A stretch of 64,000 bases of DNA, from positions 2,100,475 through 2,164,474 of the forward strand of contig KB445795.1 of NCBI GenBank assembly GCA_000320605.2, in the 5' to 3' direction. Positions 44,237 through 56,730 of the stretch are shown piece by piece. The DNA is from Gelatoporia subvermispora B (Eukaryota; Basidiomycota; Agaricomycetes; Polyporales; Gelatoporiaceae). Within the stretch, counting starts at the first letter, position 1, and each line of letters opens with the position of its first letter. The notes under the pieces were generated by a model, which was given only the letters and a program-made list of their open reading frames with translations, was not told the DNA's origin and did not search any database. Both the position numbers and the translations under genes were made by a program.

Positions 44237-47021
44237 ATGACGGTTACCGTCGCCGACCTCAAGAAGAAAGGAAAGGAAATCATAGGCCATCCAGATCATG
44301 GCATTGCGACAGTATCGAGCAAAGACTGGCTCAGGGACGTTTCGAAGGACCCTGTTGCACAAGTGAGTAGGACATTATCCTGGCATAATTCCCAGCTCAA
44401 CCCTGCATTCACAGGTAATCGACTATCTAGTCAGTTTGTTCCCGATAAGCCAATGGGCTGGGAGATATAGTATGCCTCCTCATCATCCCCAGCAGCAAGT
44501 GCCCTTACAACGACTTCGCAGACTTAGGCTGGCTCAGCGGTGATGTTATCGCTGGGCTGACTGTGGGCATCGTCTTGGTCCCACAGAGCATGTCATATGC
44601 GCAAGTGAGTGTCCCCGTACTTTACGTCCCAGTTCATATCTGATCTGTTCATAGATTGCTACGCTTCCCGCGGAATACGGCTTGTACTCTGCATTCGTTG
44701 GTGTCCTCATCTATTGCGTGAGTTCCGGCCGAGTGAAGATCATTTCCGCAACTGACGTTACCCGCGAAAGCTCTTCGCTACGTCCAAGGATGTCTCTATT
44801 GGCCCAGTGGCGGTCATGTCTCTCACGGTGTCCCAGATTATCAAACATGTCGATGATCTGCATCCGGGCGTCTGGAGCGGCCCGCAGATAGGTACCACTG
44901 TGGCCTTCATATGCGGCTTCATCGTGCTCGGCATCGGCTTGCTGCGTCTTGGGTGGCTCGTGGAGTTCATCCCCGCGCCAGCCGTGAGTGGCTTCATGAC
45001 CGGTTCTGCCCTCAACATTGCATCCGGGCAACTTCCCGGTCTTCTGGGCATTACTGGCTTCGAGTAAGGAGCTCCTGAATGCCGTACCGATATACTGACC
45101 CAAATGTGGCACCTGTAGCACTCGTGCCGCCACCTATGAGGTGTTCATCAATACGCTGAAGGGTCTTGGAAGAATGAAGAAGGACGCTGCATTCGGCATA
45201 CCCGCCCTCATTTCGCTCTATATTATTCGATGGGCTTGCGAGAGACTGGGGAAGCGCTATCCGAGCAAAGGTACGATAAATCGACCCTTTCGGAAGCTTA
45301 TGGGGACTGACAGCACCATCTGTAGCGCGGTGGTTCTTCTTCATGTCTGTCTTCAGGAACGCCTTCGTCATAGTGGTCTTGACAATTGCTGCTTGGTTGT
45401 ACACTCGTGACAAGCAGGACGCGCAGGGCAAGTATCCAATCAAGATCTTGGAAACCGTGCCCCGTGGCTTCAAACACCTAGGCCAACCGGACATCGATCC
45501 GAAACTCATCACCAGCCTCGCATCTGAATTGCCTGTAGCGACAATCATTCTACTTCTCGAACACATCGCGATCTCGAAATGTACGTCGCACAAGAGAATC
45601 TTCGGCGATACAAGTTAACCTTCCCTTTCCAGCATTTGGTCGTGTGAACGGGTACAAGATCAATCCGAACCAGGAGCTGATCGCCATCGGTGTGACCAAC
45701 ACTATCGGAACGCTCTTTGGAGCATACCCGGCCACGGGATCCTTCTCGCGTTCTGCTCTCCAGTCGAAGTCTGGTTCGCGAACACCTGCAGCAGGCCTCT
45801 TCAGTGCGCTCGTCGTGATCGTCGCCTTATATGGCCTCACATCTGCCTTCTACTGGATCCCCACCGCTGCACTCTCCGCGGTCATTATTCACGCCGTTGC
45901 GGACCTCGTCGCGTCGCCGAAGCACGTCTATTCATTCTGGCGCGTGTCCCCCATCGAATTTGTCATCTGGCTCGCCGGCATGCTGGTGACAGTCTTCGCG
46001 ACGATCGAGGACGGCATCTACACCTCCATTTGTGCATCGCTCGCCCTACTCCTGATTCGCCTTGCGAAGCCACGTGGCCAGTTCCTTGGCAAAGTCAGGA
46101 TCCGGATGGACGAACAGTCTCGCGAAGTCTTCGTCCCACTGAAGCCGAATGCCGGTCTTATGAACCCGCATGTGAAGGTATACCCGCCCTCCCCAGGCGT
46201 GGTCGTCTACCGCTTCGAGGAGAGCTTCCTCTACCCGAACTCGTCCCTCGTCAATGATGCGGTGGTGGAGTACGTCAAGGAACAGACTCGGCGTGGCAAA
46301 GACATGAGCAACGTGAAGGCCAAGGACCGCCCCTGGAACGACCCTGGAGGCACGGAAGACGAGCAGGACGTCTCCAAGCCCCTGCTGCATGCTATCGTCC
46401 TCGATTTCTCCTCCGTGTAAGCCATCTAATATCAGACCCTCGCAATCATGCGTGCTCATCAGCTTCGCAGATCTCACATTGACACGACCGGTATACAAGC
46501 GTTGCTTGACACGCGCACTGAAGTGGAGAGGTGGGCTGATCGCCCCATAGAGGTCCGTCGAAATGCAATTTGAAGCATCCGAGCCTGACTCACAGCCGAC
46601 GTCTTCTCAGTTCCACTTCGCTTCCATTCTCTCCCCATGGATTCGTCGGGCTCTTGTTGCAGGAGGCTTTGGTCTTGGTACCCCCAAGGCTCAGCTCCCT
46701 CAGGAGGTCGCTCCCGTCACGCGGTTCCACGACGAAGCTATCTCCGACCCCGAGCACTCCAAGGAGGAGGAGCTCGAGCGCAACTACAAGAACGATGATA
46801 TCGAAGTTGCTATTCAATCACCTGTTTCATCCAGCTCCAGATCGGCTTCCATTTCCGAGTTCACGTTTAGGGATCGGTCGGCGGGTCCGGACGAAACAGC
46901 GCCGCTGCTCGATGTCCGGACGCCCTTCTTCCACCTCGATATCGCAGCCGCTGTGCGTGCCGCAGAGAGTGGTGTCGCAAGTAAGGCTGTGTCTATTCGC
47001 TCAGTGATTCTCAAGGATTAG
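44237..47021 (+). CDS. SulP sulfate permease 1
   Basis: Sulfate:proton symporter of the SLC26/SulP family (fungal Sul1/CYS14 type) in the plasma membrane. A cytosolic start (MTVTVADLKKK) is followed by DYLVSLFPISQW, then the signature GDVIAGLTVGIVLVPQSMSYAQ and ATLPAEYGLYSAF, and further TM segments (SIGPVAVMSLTVSQI, PAPAVSGFMTGSALNI, NAFVIVVLTIAAWLY). Then come the conserved NGYKINPNQELIAIG, GAYPATGSFSRSAL, PTAALSAVIIHAVADL and DGIYTSICASLALLL. The STAS domain (HAIVLDFSSVSHIDTTGIQAL) and a Ser/Glu-rich tail ending RTPFFHLDIAAAVRAAESG complete it. About 10 introns; about 760 residues. Paralog of 52172-54876 with the same early intron positions. Confidence 0.93.
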
Positions 47022-47271
47022 ACGATACGAGATTTGTCACGAATCATAATTTTTCACGATAATGCCTGTTATCTAGATTATTTCCGTAATCCCATAACAA
47101 ACTTCACGAACATGCTTCAGGAGCGTGAGACCACAGGTTCACCTGTAAAAAAGCGGTATGAAATGCTACGGGGCCGGGGGCCGCAATCTACGCCGTCCTG
47201 ATCTTTGGATGGGACCAGCCAATGCGGAGCGCTGCTGGATCGCTTGACGACACACCGGGCCGATGGCGCAA

Positions 47272-48488
47272 TTAGTCAATAGTGGTCGATACCCGGAGAA
47301 CATCGTCCGTCTCTTCTAGTAAGTCCACGAGGCGTGACACTTTGCTTTCCGTGGCTTCGTCAGGCGCCTCGCCCGGCTCCAGTGGGAGGTACAGGAGGTC
47401 ACTGCTGATGAGTTCTCGGCATAAACCATTATTGGTCACAGCCTCAGTCAATGCAGCAAGACCTGTAGGCGGGCATTTGAACTGCAGGAGAACCAATTGG
47501 CAAGATGTCAGCAGCGGTAAGATGAAACCCGGAGCTTACTTCCATCTCCACGCCGCCATCTTCGGATGGGGTAGAGTCAAAGTCCTCAGCTTCCGCTTCC
47601 AGCGCGGCTTCGATGAGACGTTCTGATCTTGCATCGATATCATCGCCTTTATCCAATGCGACTCTTACGACCCCTTTCCTCTGGAATTGGAATAGTACGT
47701 TCGCGTAACGCGCACTGCAGTTTGTGTAAGTGGCGTCCGTCATGAATTCCATGGAAGAGTAGGTAAAGCCCACCCATTATCTTCTAGAATGTTGCGGACC
47801 GCGTGCATTGTGCGGTTAACATTATCAGACATGCACTCTCTTCACAATGTCAGCATCGGCTCTTCTAGGTGCCATGGTAAGGACTTACATTATCATGCCG
47901 ACCGAGCCAGCGGCCATAGCCTCATATACTAGATGCTGACTACCCTTCTCCTTCCCACCGGTTGCCTAGCGTAGCCTACAGTGATGGGCGCACAATAATA
48001 CACGACCGGTGGGACACGTACCTTCTTCAGCGCATTTTCGATGTTGTCCTTGGGAACACCTTCAGACTTGATTCGTCTGATTACAGCAGCGAGGGATGCG
48101 TTCTTATCGGGGTCTGCACTTCCACCATCTGCATAGCATTCTTAAATACGTAGTAAGCTTTTGGACGAGTGTGAGACACACTGCGGACAGCCAACAAGAT
48201 TTCCTAGGTGAGAGGGTGAGCACAGCGAAAATTCATTACCCGAGCTGGAGTAAGACTCACTCTTGTGGCATTTGAGTACAGTGCACCCTTCTTCTTGTCA
48301 TTGGCACCCTTCTTCTCCCTGATCTTCGACCACTATCACGACGTATCAGGCGGTCCATGAGTTCGGTTGTGCCCAGTGACTGAATGCTAGAATGTGCGTG
48401 CCTTGTTATGTCCGGATAGCCTGACGGGTGTGGTGCATATCGAACGTCTCAAGGGTGGCAGGGGCACCCGGAAACGTACAGGTAGCAT
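47272..48488 (-). CDS. YebC/TACO1-type mitochondrial translation factor
   Basis: YebC/PmpR family; human TACO1 activates translation of cytochrome c oxidase subunit 1, and family members relieve ribosome stalling in mitochondria. The first exon (MLPVRFRVPLPPLRRSICTT) is an Arg-rich presequence ending SGHNK. It joins WSKIREKKGANDKKKGALYS, EILLAVRN, GGSADPDKNASLAAVIRRIK, GVPKDNIENALKKATGGKEK, LVYEAMAAGSVGMIIECMSD, NRTMHAVRNILEDNG, ARYANVLFQFQRKGVVRV and a C-terminal domain with VTNNGLCRELISSDLLYLPL. Ends LRVSTTID. Seven or eight introns. The first donor appears to be GC (48400-48401) rather than GT, since no GT is available to keep HNKWSK in frame. Convergent with SulP 1, 250 bp apart. Confidence 0.9.
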
Positions 48489-48849
48489 ACGGCGAGGCGG
48501 AAGGAGTTTTCTGACGGCCGGTCCCCGACTGGTCTGCAGCGATTCAGCAACTCAGTCCAATATTTGTCACGTGCGAAATCTAGGGCGCTTAATATGGGCG
48601 TCAGATCAACGCGATCGGACTTCATGTCGAACGCGTCTGTGGCGACATCCAATCACTCATCGAGTCTTGGTGCCTGTTCACGACTGCTCGCGGGCATCAG
48701 ACGTGCTCTTGGGACCACATGCACTAAGAATGTTTTTGCGATATACTTGATCATCATAATTTTAAGGTGGCGGGGGGTCGACGGATATTGATCCACTATG
48801 CACCGTCCGTAAAGAAAGGTGTTGATTTGTTCGCCAAAGCGAGTATGTA
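48489..48849. other. intergenic: TACO1 promoter and PLB 3' flank
   Basis: 361 bp between the TACO1-type start and the phospholipase stop, both minus strand. No gene seen. Confidence 0.5.
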
Positions 48850-50963
48850 TCAGCTCCAGCAATACTTCTCCAAACAGCTTTCACATATCCCACTCCTCTG
48901 TACTCCCAGACGCGCTCTTGCCCTGTCGGCCACAGCACATGCCAAGCATGCAGGGAACTCCGGATCCTTCTCCAACACCGTCTTCCCGTGCTCCGTCTTC
49001 TCCACCGGTATACCTTGCGTCACGATGTCGAACGTTTGTGTCATCATGGCATCTATCTGCTCGGCGGGGTAGCTGAGCTGGTCCGTCGACGTATTCGTCA
49101 GTGGGGCTTGTCCGAGAGGTGCTCCACCGTTCGCAAGGTAGATCACGAGTGGCGCATCGGAGTCAGAGGGACTGTTGCAGCCGAAGAAGGTAGGGCGTTT
49201 AGTGAGGCCTTGTGCCAGGAACACGCTTTGGTTCGCTGGGACGTGCGGGAAGGAGTACGAGGCCGGGAAGAAAGCCGCACGTATTTGAGTTCCCTGAAGA
49301 AGGATCGAGCGTCAGACCGACAGGGGAATTAAAGTATACAATGCGCACATACGATCATGGAACTTCCATCGGAGAAGTTGTCTTCAGTGTCCGAAGCCTA
49401 GACATGGTGAGCAACTGGCACACATAGGTGCATCCATTCTGATCGACTTACAGCGTCAATAGCCACGATGACATCAACCCCGCGTGCCTTCACTAGCAGT
49501 GGCTGTATGGGAATGACTTCCCCGTCTTCACCGCCGTCGACCAACGATAACAGCGTCTCGTTAGTGTCCAGGAATGTCTCAGGTGCCACTCCAAAGAAGG
49601 GATTAGGCACAAGAGCGACATCTAACTCGACTCCAGGTTCGGGAACAAGCGCCTGCATAAGTTCGATTACAGGGCCCACAGGTGAACTGAGGAACGCTGC
49701 AGTCTAGGACGCGGTGAGTTGGAGAACGTGGAGAGATAAGTGAGGTATCCTACCGAAGTGTTATCACCATTGAATAGCTCGGAAGTTACACTCTCGACGA
49801 AGCAGATTTGGTCGAAACCGGTAGCACAAACGCTCTTATTTGGTGAGCCAAGGAATTTCATGGGAGTGAACGCAGAAAGCATCGGGTCAAACGATCCGAA
49901 CTCGACTGGGAAAGAGGTCAGGTCGAGCCGCGAAAGAAAGATAACATGCGACTCACAGACGTTGAATTCATATTTGGGATTAGAAATGGGTACGGCTGCA
50001 CTCGACAGATTCAAAATAAGCGTATCATTCTGGTGCACGGATTGCGACTCTGCGAGGATGATTGGGAACGGTTGCTCATGGGACACGAATGAAGGTCTAC
50101 ATACTTAGGTTTCAGTAAGAAACACATCAGTCATGCGATGAGACTCACAAATTCGCGATAGACGAGAACGTCAGACCAGCCCCATGGGTAAATGTGTCGT
50201 CTAGGATGTTTACGGAATTCGTCCCGTTCACAAAGTGACGCGACAGCGCCCGACCCCACACATCTGCAATCGTTACAGGAAAACCTGCGGCATGCTTCCC
50301 TAGAGTCTCCTCCACGAGATCGACCAAGTAGTCAGCAACGACTGTCGCATTACTGCTGGGCTCCAGGACGTCCGTTTGTGTATTCCATCCACCCCATGTG
50401 TTTTCGCTTGCAGTAAGATTACCGAAAATTAGATTCGGCAATGTCGGGAAGTCCGCCTGAATCAAGGACCCCACGAGCCAACCCCCGCCCGACAGACCTG
50501 CAAGGTATGTCGCAGCCTGCAGGAGCCCTCCCGTACCTGCAAGCACTGACGTAGTGTTGCGCCCATCGATAGTGTTCAAAACGCCAGCACCAAAGATAGC
50601 GGCCCTATATCCACCACCACTGGTTGCGATTCCCAAAGTTGGTAGGTTCGGAACGCCATGCGAGCCGCCTATAATATCAGACACATAATCGGGAAAGACG
50701 ACCGACTCGGCGAGGCTAAATAATACGGCGTCAAGGTAATTGGACCATGCCTTAGGTAGCACGTTCGTTTGCCTAGCAGCGATGTATGCAGATTCCCCAG
50801 AGCTGAGCGATTGGTGCTGTGGGTCGGTTTCTCGAAGGAGAGAAGTGCCAGGAGGACATGGCGCTAACGAGGGGGCGTAAGCCACTGCAGCGGCCGCCTG
50901 CGCCGCGACCTGGACGGGCCACGGGGAGAGCGCGAGGAGCGAGAGCACAAGCAACCTCAGCAT
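48850..50963 (-). CDS. secreted lysophospholipase / phospholipase B
   Basis: Hydrolyses acyl esters of (lyso)phospholipids outside the cell or at the surface. The signal peptide is MLRLLVLSLLALSPWPVQVAAQA. The PLA2_B catalytic domain begins with a start rich in Pro/Cys (APCPPGTSLLRE) and has LGIATSGGGYRAAIFGAG (oxyanion region), TYLAGLSGGGWLVGSL with the nucleophile Ser in GLSGG, PVTIADVWGRALSRHFVN, PFPIILAESQ, YEFNVCE, PVEFGSFDPMLSAFTPMKFLG, LVDGGEDGEVIPIQPLL with the catalytic Asp, and the C-terminal ADRARARLGVQRSGICESCLEKYCWS. Several N-glycosylation sequons (NGTN, NETL, NLTAS) fit secretion. No GPI-type hydrophobic tail is visible. It lies at the centre of the inverted NYN-SulP arrangement. 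Confidence 0.92.
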
Positions 50964-52171
50964 CGGGGCTCGGGACGGACAAGCATCAGCAGCGCCGACG
51001 ACTAGCCTTTATACATAGCGCGATAGGACCACAGTGAAGGGCGAGGCAGATCGCCAGAACACCACGGAGCATGCTGCCGCCGTCTAGTGGTGCACGGTCT
51101 GGGTGATGTCCAGCGTGATTGGCCGATCTGTGACGGCCATGTTCCTATTCTCACCCACGCTGTCGCTTGGAGGATTAATTCGGCGGCGTCTTTACAGTCG
51201 TGCCAGACAGCTGAGGGCAAGGGATGGCTATTCTGGTTCAAGTTGAGCCCGAATGACTGTCAAATGTCCCAAGGAGACTATTCGTAGGCAACATATCGCG
51301 CTGCCAGCGTTCGCTGCCGTTCATCTGAAGCGGACCTGATGGATTACGGCATCTGCGAACAACTTCAAGATGTATGAAGGCTGCCAGCTGGTCGATAGCA
51401 TGCATAGTCTGATGATCCGGCAATATCTGGGTTTTTCGTCCCTCGTAATGTCGAACGTGAGCAACAATGACGCATGGTAGCCGGCTTCGGTTAATGAGTG
51501 CCATATGATTCCAGCGACGGTCGTGAACAGAGTTCAAGTTGAACGTGCGCATTGCGCAGGCCGTCCTCTTTTCCCGAAATAGCGCGCGGACCACGTGCAT
51601 CGCGCGCTAACGTGCCCACATATGGGAATCCTCCTGTTCGGAATCAATGTTGTTGCAACCACAAGATGGCATCGACGACACCATCAGCCAACTCGTCCCG
51701 CGACAATATCCACTTATGCTTGCGTCTTTTGCCGCAGATTTGATGAAACTGATGGCCCCGTGATAGTGGACCATGCGTGTATTCGTATTAATGCACGTCA
51801 CGATTCACAGGTCACTGCCAGTGGCACGTCGTCGGGAGTAGTAAGAAGACTGGTAGCTATGTATACGTGAAGAAATAGAATCGAGAGCCTCGGAGACATG
51901 CGTCGTGCCTGAATCTTATTCAAGGACGACATCGAACTTATGGCTCCAGCTCAGGCACGAGACTTCTACCGTTCTTCACTAGACGTTTGAACGCTGGAGA
52001 AGCACAAGTGGCACACGACAGCGAATACAATCCATCCGGATCCGATGATTGACGTGAGTTTTGTAACGTAGGGTACAAGTACAGGTCTACAACCGACAGC
52101 CACATGAGGCTCGTCAAGGTATAGGATATCCAATGGTACATAGATGCAAAGTCCACAGCGAAAGCACAGCA
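50964..52171. other. 1.2-kb intergenic, no gene supported
   Basis: Upstream region of phospholipase B and 3' flank of sulfate permease 2. A 120-codon minus-strand frame (51238-51600) begins with ATG but has no family features or splice support. The rest shows nothing. Confidence 0.45.
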
Positions 52172-54876
52172 TCACGACTCGGAAATATCGGCTGGCGACT
52201 TCGACACGCTTGACCGTGCCGAGCTCATGTCCTCTCGCAGCAGTGTGCCTTCCGCTGACCGGACAGCGCTAACAATGTCGAGGTGGAAGAAGGGCGTGGC
52301 ATCCAGTTCAATCGGGGCATTCTGAGTGATCTCATATTCCTCCAACTTGTGCGGCGCGGGAGCTTCTTCGTCGTGATGTTGTGGGTCCGCGCTTGGCGCG
52401 ACCTGGCCTCCTCGATATGGTACGACCGCGGCGATCTCAGAAGGGACACTTGATGAAGGCACACCCGTGCCAAACCCTCCGGCAATGAGCGCGCGTCGGA
52501 CCCATGGCGAGAGAACCGTCGCAAAGTGGAATTCGACCGCCCGATCCGCCCAGCGCTCGACCTCCTTCCGCGTATCGATCAGCGACTGCACAGCGGTGGT
52601 ATCGATCTGGGATCTGGATGCCGAGCGTCAGCATCTGCGCTAGAAGCAATTTGCGAGCGAACAAGGTACTTACACTCCAGAAAAATCGAGGACGATCGCG
52701 CGCAGCGCGGGCTTCTTCAGATTTTCCGCGTTCTCGTCGTGCCCCGGGCGCGGCCCCGGGTCGTTCCACGGGCGGTCGCTGAGCTTGACCTGGCTCATAT
52801 CCTTCCCGCGGCGCATGTTCGCCTTGACGTAGTCCACCAGGATAGTGTTCAGGAGCGACGCGTTCGGGTAGAGGAAACTCTCCTCAAAGCGGTACACAAC
52901 GATGCCTGGCGCGGGAGGCGTCACCTTCACGGCTGCGTTCATCAAGCTTGGCTTCGGGTTCAGCGGAACGTAGACGTCACGAGTCTCCGTCTTCTCCTGG
53001 CTGTGCGCTGTGAGCGTGACCTTGCCCAGGAAGTATCCGCGTGGGCGGGCCATGCGAAGCAGAAGCAGCGCGAGCGAAGCGCAAATGGAAGTGTAGATAC
53101 CATCCTCGATGGTTGTGAAGACCGTCACCAGCACCGCTGCGAGCCAGATGATGAATTCCAGAGGTGAGACGCGCCAGAAGGAGTACGCTTGCTGCGGTGA
53201 TGCAACAAGGTCGGCAACAGCGTGAATGATGACTGCGGAGAGAGCAGCAGTGGGGATCCAGAAGAAGGCGGGCGTCAAGCCGTACAGCGCGACGATGACG
53301 ATGAGAGAGGAGAGGATTCCAGCTGCAGGAGTGCGCACTCCCGACTTTGACTTTAGCGCAGAACGAGAGAAGGAGCCAGTAGCAGGATATGCGCCAAACA
53401 CTGTGCCGATGGCATTGGTGACACCGATGGCGATAAGCTCTTGATTAGGGTTGATTTTGTAACCGTTCACACGGCCGAATGCTGCGGGGAGATAATGTCA
53501 GACACGTTGATACCTCTGGAGATATATGCAACCTACATTTTGAAATGGCAATATGCTCGAGAAGAAGGATGATGGTAGCGACAGGAAGCTGACCCGCAAG
53601 GGCGCTAACCAGCTTGCCGTCAATGACTGGGGGACCAACGTGTTGGAAGCCACGCGGCACGGTTTCCAAGATTTTGATAGGGTATTTCCCAGAATGGCTG
53701 ACACGATGCCGGCAGTAGAGCCAAGATGCAAAAGACAAGACAACAAGCACGAATGCATTCCTGAAGACGGATACGAAGAAGAATGGACGTTCTGAGGGGT
53801 GAAGGTCAGCAGTGAGATTATTTGGTCCCATGAATGAACGCACGTCTCCTAGGATAGCGGCGTCCAAGTGCATCACATCCTATGCGAATGGCATAGAGAG
53901 CAAATAGACCGGTAATGCCAAATGCTGCGTCGAGCTTCGTGTCCGGCAGGAACTTGAAGCAGTTGATAATCACTTTGTAAGTAGCTGCACGGGTGCTAAG
54001 AATACTGTTCAGTACCCGCATTTCGTATTTTGCAATGTACCACGTACTCGAAGCCAGACTCGCCGAGCAGGCCCGGCACTTGGCCAGCAACGATATTTAT
54101 AGCTGACCCCGTCATGTAGCCGCTGACCGCCGGTACCGGGATGAACTCGACTATCCAACCAAGTCGCAAAAGACCGATGCCGAGCACGATGAGGCCACTA
54201 ACAAAGGCGACAGTTGTCGCAATTTGTGGGCCCTCCCACATGCCGGGGAAGCGCTTATCGACATCCGAGATAATTTGGGAGATCGTGAGAGACATGACAG
54301 CGACAGGTCCGATAGAGACATCCTTTGACGTTGCGAAGAGCTTTTGAGGGAACATCAGCACCGTTATGGTGAAAGATGCGCGCCAACGTACGCAGTAAAT
54401 CAGGGTTCCAACGAACGCAGAGTAAAGACCGTATTGCGGCGGAAGTGTCGCAATCTGAACAGCGAATTTGTCAAACGTTGTGCGAAGCGCAGGGACGCAG
54501 ACATACCTGAGCATACGACATACTCTGGGGTACGACGACTATCCCCACAGTAAAGCCCGCGATAACATCACCGTACAGCCATCCACGGTCTGAGGAATCC
54601 GTGGTCAACCAATGCGTCGATGAGGACCGAGTTACCACTTACTGTAACGAGTAATCCATTTCGTGATCGGGAATAGGCTCTCAATGTAGTTCATGACCTT
54701 CAGGTCCAGGATGCTGAGCGCACAGGAATCAGACGTGCACAATACGAACGTACCTCGTGCTTCGGATCATCAGTAAGTTTTTGGGCCCAGTCGTTGACAG
54801 TGACCACAGGTGGCGCGTTTTCAGGGTAGCCAAGGACCCGTTTCGTGAGCCGCTTTGTTGTAGACCAGAGAGTCAT
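52172..54876 (-). CDS. SulP sulfate permease 2
   Basis: Paralog of permease 1, in opposite orientation. It begins MTLWSTTKRLTKRVLG, then ESLFPITKW, GDVIAGFTVGIVVVPQSMSYAQ, LPPQYGLYSAFVG, SIGPVAVMSLTISQI, PVPAVSGYMTGSAINI, NGYKINPNQELIAIG, AYPATGSFSRSALKSKSG and STAS (RAIVLDFSGV); it ends with a short acidic tail. The C-terminal tail is shorter than in permease 1, and the loop before STAS has its own insert (TAHSQEKTETRD). Introns after KHE, RY and SYAQ coincide with those of permease 1, showing common descent. The ATG at 54876 fits the aligned start; an upstream codon at 54906 is not ATG. Confidence 0.92.
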
Positions 54877-56730
54877 TGTGACGGAGGGGCGAAGGTCGAA
54901 TCCCACAAGGTAGGACCGTGCAGTATGCGGCTAAATAGCAAACGGACTGAAGGCGCACCGAAGGCGCGTTTAAGTGCCCCTGGTACGCAATCGGTAAAGA
55001 CAGGAACAATCTAGATGCCGTGAGCGGTGTCAGACGTGACACCGGAGTTCACGTATGCTGTCAAGCCGAAGGAGGGATAGAAGGCTTTTGGGCGCAGATG
55101 TAGCGAGAGAGAGTCGAGATAGAACTCGAGCTGCGGCAAAGTGGGAGGTAGGGTCAAGAAGAAGACGTGGTATACATATGGAGACGGTTCGGCGGCGTCG
55201 GAGAATATACGCCATCCTTGCACTTTTTCCCGGCCCAACATGAATAATCGTCTGGCGGAGTATATTGGACTTTCTGGTGATGCGCGCTGAGCACTGAGCA
55301 CGCAATTCGTGGCGGCCTTTGCGCCACCCCGCCTCTGCCTTTTCCGGGCATGCACGTGACCAACGATCGCGTCCACCGCCGCCCACCCGACGCGTTTTGG
55401 TCCGGTTGGACCTAACGCGCCCGAGTCTTTCGCCTGAAATTCGCACCTGCACCGCCCAGACCGGTGAGACTTCGATACAAACTTCGGTAAGGGCTAAGCT
55501 CCGACCAATTTGTCTGAGAGTTTCCTGATTCGTTGGGCGTCCATGTCTTCCGCAACTCGGGCCAAGCGGTGGCCGCGGTCGGAAACTTGCCTTCCAGTGC
55601 CTCGCCTTGCCTCGCACGCCTCTGCGACACACTCCACATCAGACACGCGGCTCAAGCGACCTCCGCAGAAACCTTTGGAGCAGTGTAAGCCGCATTAGCG
55701 CATCCTGTGTGTATCCCAGATTCGGCCAAACGCTAACCATGATTCAACCCTTACCGTGAAGGTTTGGTGGTGAACGCCGTCACTGGATTCAAAGCAAGCC
55801 ATTATTCTCAATTGCTCTATTGCTGCCCTGCTCTCGTGTGTCTCCCAAATGCCCCCGTTCCCCCTCTCGACCTTGCCCTTAATCGGCAAAGTCACTTCAT
55901 TTGCATGAGCGTATCGGGTTTCCAGGGCTGCAGTAGTCCTCGGTCAGGGGGCCGAAAAGTTGCCAATTCAATTCAGCCAAGGACTCACCGTCATCGCAAG
56001 CGCATGTCGGAGTGCTTTCCGCACTAAGAGGTGCATCGGTTGGTACCGTTTGACCGATTATTGACAACTCGCAGGGTGGATGGAGCCGCGGGAGGCCTGG
56101 AATTCGGAGTATGGTTGCGATCTGCCCGGTATTTTTTAGCGCAAGCGCAAGGCAATCTTCACGTAACACCCGCTGTTCGAGTTCTGGCGCAGAAAGTCGA
56201 TCAGGCAGGGTCGATAGTCTCTGCAGCTGCTGCGGGGTGGCAAGCAGTGATTTATCCCATGCGGTAGACCCTCGCCACGTTGAAATACGACGTGAGAGGT
56301 CTCTGGACTGTTCCATGAGTGTGCTGGGAGCGCAGGCTCTGGGAACACCCTAAACGCTTCTGCGAACATGTGACGGGACCGGCAGATAGCGCATGGGTCG
56401 CAGGGATGTAAACCGGCGGCTTATTTCCCAAGTTTGTCCGGGTGCAGATCACGACTTCTCAGAATATATAGATTGTCCATGAATGGATCGCTGGCGAGCT
56501 GCACTGCAGAAGACGGCGAGAGAGCGTTGGAAAGAGAGAGAGAGCATCAGTGAGCATCTATAGGATGAGCGCGAGGCGCGGGGGCACTGTGACGGAAGCA
56601 CGTGGCAGTACCATCCAGCAGAGACAATGATCTCTGCGCCTTGCTCTGCGCCGCTCCCTCTCACCTTCCACCAGTGCGCAGTGCGCCTGTTCACGACGAG
56701 CACGACCCTTGCAAGACCCCCAGCTTCCTG
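54877..56730. other. 1.85-kb intergenic between divergent genes
   Basis: Contains the promoters of sulfate permease 2 and of the STRAP gene. Two minus-strand frames are open: 55030-55632 (no ATG at its 5' end, Arg-rich, probably chance) and 55897-56316 (ATG start, 139 codons, no family, listed separately). A TATA-like AATATATAG lies near 56463. Confidence 0.45.
55897..56316 (-). CDS. 139-codon orphan frame, doubtful
   Basis: ATG at 56316, intronless, with a run of Leu/Arg-rich helices (LLATPQQLQRLSTLPDRL, ELEQRVLREDCLALALK) and an acidic C-terminal part. No family or signal is recognised. It might be a small lineage-specific gene; equally it may be an accidental frame in GC-rich DNA. Confidence 0.25.
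   Translation of the reverse strand: MEQSRDLSRRISTWRGSTAWDKSLLATPQQLQRLSTLPDRLSAPELEQRVLREDCLALALKNTGQIATILRIPGLPRLHPPCELSIIGQTVPTDAPLSAESTPTCACDDGESLAELNWQLFGPLTEDYCSPGNPIRSCK

Noticed and set aside
55030..55632. 200-codon Arg-rich frame upstream of sulfate permease 2
   Set aside because: It starts at a non-ATG codon, its composition is that of GC-rich non-coding DNA, and it overlaps the expected promoter.
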